Origin: an uncultured Lachnospiraceae bacterium
GTDB taxonomy: Bacteria > Bacillota > Clostridia > Lachnospirales > Lachnospiraceae
Length of the DNA stretch: 5,750 nt
NCBI GenBank assembly: GCA_902797475.1
Contig: CADBTG010000260.1
Span: 1-5,750, forward strand
Direction of reading: 5' to 3'
Below, piece by piece: positions 1 to 4,996 of the stretch (positions are counted from its first letter, which is position 1; every line of letters starts with the position of its first letter). The notes under the pieces were generated by a model. That model was given only the letters and a program-made list of their open reading frames with translations, was not told the origin of the DNA and made no database searches. Position numbers and translations under genes: made by a program.

Positions 1-566
1 AATACTACCGCGATAAAGGTACAGTCCTGATCGTTGATTGCGATCATGCCGTGCGGCGTCGAGCTGTTATAGAAGATGCTGTCGCCCTCATGCAGGATTT
101 CGGTGTGCTCGCCGACCTGCACCTTCAGGCAGCCTTTCATGACGATATCGAATTCCTGGCCGCTGTGCTTGGTCAGATGAATCGGCTTCTTCTGCTGTTC
201 TGCCGAATATTCATAGCGAACCCAGTAGGGCTCACCGAGTCTCTTTTTGAAGTTCGAGGCAAGGTTCTTGATCAGGATGCCTTCCTCCTCGGAAGTAATC
301 TGGCCTTCGCCCTTTCTCGTTACGGTATAGCTCGTAAGCTTAGCCGTATGGCCCTCAAGCAACGCGCTCATTTCTACGCCGAACGCCAGCGAGCACTTAT
401 GAATGAAGGTAAACGGCATATCCGTTTCGCCCGCCTCATAAGCCACGTACTCTTCCACGCTGACATCGGTTTTGTCAGCCATCTCTCCTTCGGTAAAGCC
501 TGCAATCTCACGCATCTCACGGATACGCGCTGCGACTTCCTTCAGTTTCAGGTCCATGTCACCCAT
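1..566 (-). CDS. XRE-family helix-turn-helix regulator with C-terminal cupin domain (partial, 3' end outside window)
   Basis: The reading frame runs from ATG at 566 to the left edge without a stop (188 codons visible), so the C terminus is missing. Residues about 7-68 form an XRE-type helix-turn-helix (VAARIREMREIAGF, then EEYVAYEAGE, then FIHKCSLAFGVEMSALLEG). After a linker, residues about 115-188 form a cupin barrel. Its first motif carries H134, E138 and G145 in the E-x6-G pattern, but only one of the two usual motif-1 histidines. The second contains G161-D-S and P171-H172-G. Proteins of this layout are cytoplasmic DNA-binding regulators whose cupin is thought to sense a small ligand; the ligand here is unknown. 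From memory, close relatives in Clostridia often precede an AMP-binding acyl-CoA synthetase gene, but that gene would lie outside the window. In-frame ATGs at 626 and 587 have no Shine-Dalgarno, whereas 566 has GGAG nine bases upstream. The gene is controlled by the T-box leader just upstream. Confidence 0.9.
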   Translation of the reverse strand, partial: MGDMDLKLKEVAARIREMREIAGFTEGEMADKTDVSVEEYVAYEAGETDMPFTFIHKCSLAFGVEMSALLEGHTAKLTSYTVTRKGEGQITSEEEGILIKNLASNFKKRLGEPYWVRYEYSAEQQKKPIHLTKHSGQEFDIVMKGCLKVQVGEHTEILHEGDSIFYNSSTPHGMIAINDQDCTFIAVV

Positions 567-650
567 TGTCTTCGTCTCCTTTTCCATTATGAAAAATGTC
601 ACCGCCCGCTCTTCACGTTGCGGCATTTTGAAAGGATTTGTTCTTGGAAG
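567..650 (-). other. Untranslated stretch between T-box terminator and regulator start
   Basis: 84 nt of transcribed leader. It holds two in-frame ATGs (626 and 587) without Shine-Dalgarno sequences, and the ribosome binding site at 580-576. No further hairpin stands out. Confidence 0.6.
576..580 (-). promoter_or_regulatory. Ribosome binding site of the XRE-cupin regulator
   Basis: AGGAG on the minus strand lies 9 nt before the ATG at 566. It decides the start, because the two in-frame ATGs further upstream (626 and 587) have no such site. Confidence 0.8.
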
Positions 651-651
651 C

Positions 652-692
652 AATAAAATAAGCCCGCCCCAAACGAACGTTTGAGACGAGCC
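652..692 (-). terminator. Intrinsic terminator of the T-box leader
   Basis: Bases 692-678 (GGCUCGUCUCAAACG) can pair throughout with 675-661 (CGUUUGGGGCGGGCU), including several G-U pairs. In practice this gives about 14 bp closed by a GUUC tetraloop. The run UAUUUUAUU follows at once (660-652). It competes with the antiterminator for bases 690-681 and stops transcription before the XRE-cupin gene when the cognate tRNA is charged. Confidence 0.93.
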
Positions 693-714
693 TTTCACCC
701 GCGGTACCACTCAA
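681..714 (-). promoter_or_regulatory. T-box antiterminator helix
   Basis: UUGAG (714-710) pairs with CUCAA (685-681). The unpaired bulge UGGUACC (709-703) follows, then GCGGG (702-698) pairs with CUCGU (690-686), closing the loop UGAAAGG. This is the standard T-box antiterminator with its seven-base bulge, in which UGGU contacts the free tRNA 3' end. The 3' strand (690-681) is also the 5' strand of the terminator, so the two structures exclude each other. Confidence 0.92.
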
Positions 715-943
715 CTTGCGTACAATGTACGCCACTCTTCGGATTCCAACAAATCCTATGCCTTGACGCGGCACTTACGGAAGTTCTTAATAGCCTTTCG
801 GTGTTCAGACCTTCAGCTCGGAAGGGATAGGTCGATTCGTTCTGCAATACCGGTTCACACCAACCACCGGCTCTCTGAAAATGCGTTCCCGAGACCGTCT
901 TCGTCACAGCCTTTGAACGATATATTGTTGTAAAATTAGGCAC

Positions 944-972
944 ATTATAAGACCTTTCCGGTCAGTTGTCAA
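944..972 (-). promoter_or_regulatory. Consensus sigma-A promoter of the T-box/XRE-cupin unit
   Basis: On the minus strand a perfect -35 TTGACA (972-967) and a perfect -10 TATAAT (949-944) are separated by exactly 17 nt. The predicted transcription start is near 937, at the head of the T-box leader. Such a strong promoter fits a gene whose output is set by attenuation rather than initiation. Confidence 0.92.
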
Positions 973-976
973 CAGG

Positions 977-989
977 TTTTTTGTTTTTT
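977..989 (-). promoter_or_regulatory. A-tract, possible UP element
   Basis: Two runs of six A split by one C on the minus strand end four bases before the -35 box. That is where the alpha subunit C-terminal domains of RNA polymerase contact UP elements. The composition and placement are seen; the function is inferred. Confidence 0.5.
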
Positions 990-1001
990 CAGCGCTGCCC
1001 G

Positions 1002-2027
1002 TTACGTTGCGGGCGTTCCTTTCTTCCAAAAAGCTTCCAGTTCATCGGCCACATCGGTTTCGGAGGATTCTTCCGTCCCGGATTTCTTCACCATATCGAT
1101 GGCATCGCAAACGATTTTGAGGGTTTGGGACACACGTTTCGTTTCATACTCCAGATTCATTTTATCGATGTATCCGAGATACTCCGGCGGTTCAAAATGG
1201 TCGATGCCGGTGTCAATCAAAAGAAAAACCCTGTCATGCGTGAACCCTGTCACGAAAGGGGCGCCAACCGATTTTGCGAGCTTCATGACAGCATTCCGGC
1301 AATCGGCGGTCAGGATTTCCCGGGCTTCCGAAGAATCGTGAGAAAGGCATCGGAAACTCTTGTCAAATGCCTTGTCCCCCGTCGTAAAAAGATACTTCGC
1401 TCGAACCTCTCCGTCAGACCGGCGGATCTTCTCCTCAATCTCCTCAAACATATCTTCCGTGTAAATATACAAAACAGAAGAAAACTTCAAAGGGTTTTGA
1501 AAGTCGATAAACTGTCCGGTAAGGAGAGTCTCCGTCGAGTATTGATTCTCATACGTCGAGGCAACGGAAGCCTTCAGATTGGCGCGTCGGAACGCGATTC
1601 CTTTGTAGAATCCGTGTAACAGATTCGTGCTTTTTGCGAAATAGGAATAGGGCAGTACCTCACGAAGCGGGATCTCGTCCTCCTCAAGACCTTTGTCCGG
1701 CTCGAAAGAATAATGCCGGAACAGTTCCTGCGCAGCCTGTCGGACGACAAGCTTTTTGAACGCTGTGTCATATTCCTTTTCCCGCTCCTCCATGGCAGCG
1801 TCCGCGGCAAACTCCCATTTTAAACTCCATGCAGAAAGAATTACGGCAAGGACAAATACCACCGCAAATGCCGGGGGCGAAATGAATCCCAGAAGCAGAA
1901 AGAAAAGCGGAGTAAGAATCGACAAAAGCCGAAGCACGGCATACAAGCTTTCCCTGCTGTGAAAACGCGCGATTTTCTTTGCTTCCTGCGTCAGTGCCTC
2001 AGGCGTGATCATCGAATAGTCTTTCAA
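1002..2027 (-). CDS. DUF3137-like membrane protein, paralog A (most diverged, last in the array)
   Basis: 341-residue protein of unknown function. Two adjacent membrane helices (about 34-50 and 52-69) are followed by a charged helix (about 75-92) and a soluble domain that is probably cytoplasmic. It keeps the array's core landmarks: FEPDKGL near 108-114, GFYKGIAFRRAN at 139-150, TTGDKAFDKSFRC at 215-227, and a C-terminal helix QTLKIVCDAID at 301-311. It departs at several conserved points. The QN after the conserved Cys is HD (230-231), LLTP is EILTAD (237-242), the Trp-containing strand is GQFIDFQNPLKF (171-182), and the IMSRSIF signature is replaced by a short acidic/polar tail. The start is TTG at 2027, because AGGAG lies 8 nt upstream; the first in-frame ATG (2012) would be 23 nt from it. 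Only 5 nt separate it from gene B, whose stop codon overlaps this Shine-Dalgarno region, so translation is probably coupled. I see no intrinsic terminator after it. Confidence 0.85.
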   Translation of the reverse strand: MKDYSMITPEALTQEAKKIARFHSRESLYAVLRLLSILTPLFFLLLGFISPPAFAVVFVLAVILSAWSLKWEFAADAAMEEREKEYDTAFKKLVVRQAAQELFRHYSFEPDKGLEEDEIPLREVLPYSYFAKSTNLLHGFYKGIAFRRANLKASVASTYENQYSTETLLTGQFIDFQNPLKFSSVLYIYTEDMFEEIEEKIRRSDGEVRAKYLFTTGDKAFDKSFRCLSHDSSEAREILTADCRNAVMKLAKSVGAPFVTGFTHDRVFLLIDTGIDHFEPPEYLGYIDKMNLEYETKRVSQTLKIVCDAIDMVKKSGTEESSETDVADELEAFWKKGTPAT

Positions 2028-2032
2028 AACGT

Positions 2033-2938
2033 TTACTCCTTGAAGATATCGCGGTCGATTGCCAGCGAATCAATGACATTGCAGATAGCCCTCAGTTCAC
2101 GGCGGGTCTTCTCGATCTCGAGCTCGGGCTTCAGCGCCTTGTATATGGTCGGCTCCATTGTGTCCTTTCCGCTGCTGACTGCGATATGGAGCGAATTATT
2201 GACAAATCCCACCATGAACGGATGCATGAAATCAGCCTGCAGCAGTTTCAGCATCTGCATCACGCGGGGCGTCAGAAGGTAGAAGGCCTCGGCGTCGTTC
2301 TGACAGGTGACGTCGAACATTCTGTTGAATTCAAGATCTTCCGTCTCAAGCTTGTGGCGGCGTTCTCCGCTTCTGTTGAACAGACGGCTCGTCTTCTTGT
2401 TCGAGAATCCGAAGGCTTTTGAAGCCACCTGCACATCGGAAACGAACGATTTATTGTAGGAAAATACCATCCATGTTCCGCGAAGGTATACGGTTGTATG
2501 ACTGCTCTTTCCCGTTGAGGTGTGCTGCGCGATATACATGTCGGCGCGGCGGAACGGAACGCCCCTATAGCGCCCTTCCACAAGGTCTTCACTCTTATAC
2601 CGGTTGCCCATATACATGATGCCGGTAGCCTGAATTTCCTTGTAGTCAAAGCCCATGCCCGGATAATAATTGTATTCATCAAACATTCCCGTAGCGGCAC
2701 GGTTTACCACAAGCGCCTTATACTCCTTCCGATAGGCAGCGTTTCCTTTTCCGGCAATCAGCCAGCAAACTACTCCCGGAATCATCCCGAACAGGATGAA
2801 AAAGGGATTAAAGAAAAGCGGATGTTTCGCCATGATAACAATCGGCAGAATCAGGCCCGCGACAAGCAGGATTAATCCGACGATACCCAGTGTCACCAGT
2901 TGCTTCCTCGTTTTATTAAGTCTCTCCCAGTCGTTCAT
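2033..2938 (-). CDS. DUF3137-like membrane protein, paralog B
   Basis: 301-residue protein of unknown function starting MNDWERLNKTRK. The basic N terminus is followed by membrane helices at about 14-37 and 41-62, then a basic stretch (GKGNAAYRKEYK, 63-74). By the positive-inside rule both ends should be cytoplasmic. The soluble domain shows the family landmarks: FDEYNYYPGMGF (86-97), GRYRGVPFRRADMY (122-135), GTWMVFSYNKSFVSDVQV (154-171), LEFNRMF...CQNDAEAFYLLTP (202-224) and FMVGFVNNSLHIAV (241-254). The conserved Cys sits directly before QN, two places later than in the other copies. The C-terminal helix LRAICNVIDSLAIDRDIF is a weakened version of the IMSRSIF signature of C, D and E. The frame is open 26 codons further upstream (to 3016), but that extension is Arg-rich, overlaps gene C and aligns with nothing. 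The ATG at 2938 has a strong Shine-Dalgarno and gives a paralog-like N terminus. It overlaps the end of gene C by 23 bp. Confidence 0.85.
   Translation of the reverse strand: MNDWERLNKTRKQLVTLGIVGLILLVAGLILPIVIMAKHPLFFNPFFILFGMIPGVVCWLIAGKGNAAYRKEYKALVVNRAATGMFDEYNYYPGMGFDYKEIQATGIMYMGNRYKSEDLVEGRYRGVPFRRADMYIAQHTSTGKSSHTTVYLRGTWMVFSYNKSFVSDVQVASKAFGFSNKKTSRLFNRSGERRHKLETEDLEFNRMFDVTCQNDAEAFYLLTPRVMQMLKLLQADFMHPFMVGFVNNSLHIAVSSGKDTMEPTIYKALKPELEIEKTRRELRAICNVIDSLAIDRDIFKE
2036..2040 (-). promoter_or_regulatory. Ribosome binding site deciding a TTG start for gene A
   Basis: AGGAG lies 8 nt before TTG at 2027 and sits in the last codons of gene B (Lys-Glu-stop). Its position selects TTG over the ATG at 2012. 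Confidence 0.75.
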
Positions 2939-3986
2939 AGCCTTCTTTCTCCTCCTTGTTCGTTTCCCCGTATGATTCGTACGCGTCAGCTTCCGAAATC
3001 TCCCCCGCCGGGACATCGTAACCCGTTTCGTACGGCTGATTCTTTATTTTTTCCAACTCCGCCATTACATAATCCGCGAAAATGCTCCGGCTCATGATCA
3101 ATTCATCGATAATCTCGCAGATAACGCTGAGATCTTCTTTTATGCGGCCAAGCTCCGTTTCAAGGCTTGCGTCTTTCCTTACGGGAGGCGCGGCCGTATC
3201 CATTCCGTTTATGACAACCAGATGAAGCTCTCCGTCAACCCATCCCATGACAAATGACACACGCCTCAGGTAACGCATCGCCAGTAATTTCTTCCGCACC
3301 CCCGGTGTCAGAAGGGACAAAGCCTCTTCATCGTTCTGGCAGGAGCAGGTGAATTCGCGGTCAAATTCCTCGTCACCCGTCAACAGGATATGCCGCTTTT
3401 TCTCTTTTGAAGTAAGAGCACCCGTCCTGATCCGGCTCTCGGTTTTCATGAAACCGCAAGACACCTGAAGGTCGGTCGTAAACGGTTTCGGGAATGTGAA
3501 AACCGTCCAATTGCCTTTGGTGCTCATGCTTATGTTAAGCATCGTCTTTCGCAGGGCAAAGTCGGCACGCATGAAGCCCACATCATGGTACAGGCCTTTG
3601 ATCAGATCATCACTTCGAAAACGAAGCGGAACCGTTATCAGCCCTTTGTCTCTGAGTTCTCCTGCGGAAAATCCCCGGTCAATATGGAATTCATGCTCAT
3701 CAAACAGCTCGGAAGCAACCCTGTTCATTACATTATTCTTATATGACCTGTTATATTTCTTCCGTGTTGTTTTTTCTAACAGGTAGCCTCCGATGCAAAA
3801 GATGAAGGCAAAAATCAGAAAAGCCGCTGTTTTCGCGGAAAGGCCTTCCGGGCTGGGAAGATCCCACAGTATGCCGATAAAGCCCCACGCAAAAAGAGAA
3901 ATCCCGAGAAGCTGCGCCGCCGTGCCGGTCTTGGTGCAAATATCGGTTTTCTTTTGCATTTTCCTGAATTCCTGTTCCGTAATCAT
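2916..3986 (-). CDS. DUF3137-like membrane protein, paralog C, with acidic tyrosine-rich tail
   Basis: 356-residue protein of unknown function. Membrane helices lie at about 22-41 and 51-70, followed by a strongly basic segment (EKTTRKKYNRSYK, 71-83), predicting a cytoplasmic C-terminal domain. Family landmarks: DRGF (103-106), LIKGLYHDVGFMRADF (128-143), GNWTVFTFPKPFTTDLQV (158-175), LLTGDEEFDREFTCSCQNDEEA (201-222) with LLTP (225-228), and VMGWVDGELHLVV (246-258). The C-terminal helix LSVICEIIDELIMSRSIFADY (286-306) is closest to that of E. Unlike the others it carries about 40 extra residues (317-356) rich in Glu, Gly and Tyr, with YESYGET and YERLGET as similar short blocks. The start ATG at 3986 overlaps the stop of gene D as ATGA and has only a weak AAAGG two bases upstream, so reinitiation after D is likely. 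The downstream end overlaps gene B by 23 bp. Confidence 0.87.
   Translation of the reverse strand: MITEQEFRKMQKKTDICTKTGTAAQLLGISLFAWGFIGILWDLPSPEGLSAKTAAFLIFAFIFCIGGYLLEKTTRKKYNRSYKNNVMNRVASELFDEHEFHIDRGFSAGELRDKGLITVPLRFRSDDLIKGLYHDVGFMRADFALRKTMLNISMSTKGNWTVFTFPKPFTTDLQVSCGFMKTESRIRTGALTSKEKKRHILLTGDEEFDREFTCSCQNDEEALSLLTPGVRKKLLAMRYLRRVSFVMGWVDGELHLVVINGMDTAAPPVRKDASLETELGRIKEDLSVICEIIDELIMSRSIFADYVMAELEKIKNQPYETGYDVPAGEISEADAYESYGETNKEEKEGYERLGET
2949..2957 (-). promoter_or_regulatory. Ribosome binding site of gene B inside gene C
   Basis: AAGGAGGAG on the minus strand. The second GGAG ends 10 nt before the ATG at 2938. The same bases encode Lys-Glu-Glu in the C-terminal tail of gene C. 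This supports the shorter start of B. Confidence 0.75.
3983..3986 (-). other. ATGA stop/start overlap between genes D and C
   Basis: On the minus strand the TGA stop of D (3985-3983) shares bases with the ATG start of C (3986-3984). With no strong Shine-Dalgarno for C, this points to termination-reinitiation coupling. Confidence 0.85.
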
Positions 3987-4969
3987 TGCCTTTGAAGTCC
4001 CCCGTCGAAGCCGGTGCTTTCGTTGTACGAATATTCCTCGAGCGCATACTCGGAAAAGATGCTGCGGCTCATGATCAGTTCGTCAACCACTCTTCTTGTC
4101 AGAAGCAGTTTTTTGCGCATTTCCGCAATCTCAGCCTTATAATCTATTGTCCTGTTAAGCTCATAACCAAACGGCACAAACGCATTTTGGACAATGAAAT
4201 GCAGCGTATTGTCCTTCCAGCCGATAATCATCGGGAGGTTGACATCCCGGTAGAGACGAATCAGACGTTTTCTGATTGCCGGGGTCAGGAGCGTCATGGC
4301 TTCCTGCTCGTTCTGGCCGGAGCAGGCAAATATGCTGTCAAACTCGGGATCCCCCGTTGTGAAAAGATGCCTTTTCTTGCTTTTCTTTGTGAAAAATGAG
4401 CGGTTCACCTGGCTTTGGTCAAACATGCCTTCCGTCGTGAGCTGCAAATCGTATGTGAACGGTTTCGGGAAAGAGTACATTGTCCATGAACAATAGGCAG
4501 CCTTTTCACCCAACGGGTAATTAATTAGTTGGACATCTCCGCGGTAGAATTTCACATCATTAAATTCCCCGATCATCATATCATCACTCAGAACGTTTTC
4601 ATAAGTCCACGCCATATCCGCGTCATCTATCGCAGACTTCGTGAACCCGGAATCCGGGTCATATGAGAAGCTGTCAAACATGCCTTCCGCTGCAGCTTCC
4701 ACAACACCTTTTTTGACTCGCCTCGTAAATTCCTTTGTAAGGATTTTCCCTGCCAGAAAACCTCCCGCAATTAGTATCGCACTGAGAACGCATATAACAA
4801 GTGCGGGGATGGAGCCCTCATGACCCAGCAGAAACGACAGCAAAAGGCCCGGGACACCAAAAATAAACATGCATTCCCGTAAACAGCCTTTCTTATACAG
4901 ACTCTTTTCCTGAAATTCTTTCAGTTCCTCAATTGTCATTTCCTCAATTGTCATTTCTTCCGATGCCAT
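3983..4969 (-). CDS. DUF3137-like membrane protein, paralog D
   Basis: 328-residue protein of unknown function. The N terminus is acidic and contains a tandem duplication (MTIEE twice, residues 6-15) produced by a 15-bp DNA repeat. Membrane helices lie at about 33-48 and 53-74, then a basic stretch (KILTKEFTRRVKK, 75-87), consistent with a cytoplasmic soluble domain. Landmarks: FDSFSYDPDSGF (98-109), MMIGEFNDVKFYRGDVQL (131-148), SWTMYSFPKPFTYDLQL (161-177), FTTGDPEFDSIFACSGQNEQEAM (203-225) with LLTP (227-230), MIIGWKDNTLHFIV (247-260), and a C-terminal helix VVDELIMSRSIFSEY (294-308). In this helix the Cys of the C/E version is replaced (TRRVVDE for VICEIIDE). The start is ATG at 4969, with AAGGA 13 nt upstream, a slightly long gap. 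Later in-frame ATGs at 4954 and 4939 are possible and would shorten only the acidic head. Gene E ends 27 nt upstream. Confidence 0.86.
   Translation of the reverse strand: MASEEMTIEEMTIEELKEFQEKSLYKKGCLRECMFIFGVPGLLLSFLLGHEGSIPALVICVLSAILIAGGFLAGKILTKEFTRRVKKGVVEAAAEGMFDSFSYDPDSGFTKSAIDDADMAWTYENVLSDDMMIGEFNDVKFYRGDVQLINYPLGEKAAYCSWTMYSFPKPFTYDLQLTTEGMFDQSQVNRSFFTKKSKKRHLFTTGDPEFDSIFACSGQNEQEAMTLLTPAIRKRLIRLYRDVNLPMIIGWKDNTLHFIVQNAFVPFGYELNRTIDYKAEIAEMRKKLLLTRRVVDELIMSRSIFSEYALEEYSYNESTGFDGGLQRQ
4925..4957 (-). repeat. 15-bp tandem duplication in the start of gene D
   Basis: Two exact 15-bp units lie back to back (4926-4940 and 4941-4955), with partial matches of one or two bases on the flanks. 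Each unit keeps the frame and encodes Met-Thr-Ile-Glu-Glu. Confidence 0.95.
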
Positions 4970-4996
4970 TGCTTTACCGGGTTCCTTCCCCTGCTT

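Larger units (their letters stand above)
651..937 (-). promoter_or_regulatory. T-box riboswitch leader (tRNA-sensing) upstream of the XRE-cupin gene
   Basis: A T-box leader binds a specific uncharged tRNA and then lets transcription continue; when the tRNA is charged, a terminator forms. All main parts are visible on the minus strand. Stem I begins near 911. A likely kink-turn at its base pairs GAAG (902-899) with CUUC (824-821), with the purine-rich GUGA and CGAG on the two sides. The conserved AGAGAG bulge is at 876-871, and an apical helix CCGGU/ACCGG (870-866 with 854-850) encloses the GGUUGGUGUGA loop. The T-box core UGGUACCGCG is at 709-700, followed by overlapping antiterminator and terminator helices. 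The specifier codon lies in the 3' side of Stem I (about 840-825) but cannot be fixed by eye. AUC (836-834), UAU (829-827), GAC (833-831) and UCG (835-833) are candidates. The UGGU at 709-706 pairs with NCCA of a tRNA whose discriminator is A, which favours isoleucine or tyrosine over aspartate or serine. An ORF of 82 codons across this region is not a gene. Confidence 0.95.

Noticed and set aside
51..656. 201-codon plus-strand ORF
   Set aside because: It is antisense to the XRE-cupin gene, whose minus-strand frame has clear domains and a good ribosome binding site.
695..943. 82-codon minus-strand ORF
   Set aside because: It lies wholly inside the T-box leader, whose RNA helices explain the sequence; the translation resembles no protein I know and there is no ribosome binding site.
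951..990. Plus-strand terminator ending in the T-runs at 977-989
   Set aside because: Only four-base and three-base stems precede the T-runs, and no plus-strand gene lies upstream; the A-tract is better explained as upstream of the T-box promoter.
995..1014. GCCCG/CGGGC hairpin over the stop codon of gene A as a terminator
   Set aside because: It has a five-base stem with an eight-base loop and is followed by A-runs on the minus strand; there is no U-tract on either strand directly after it.
966..1619. 217-codon plus-strand ORF
   Set aside because: It is antisense to gene A and has no recognisable domain; gene A has homologs next to it in the same array.
2939..3016. 26-codon upstream extension of gene B
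   Set aside because: It is Arg-rich, has no counterpart in the paralogs, overlaps gene C, and lacks the strong Shine-Dalgarno that serves the ATG at 2938.
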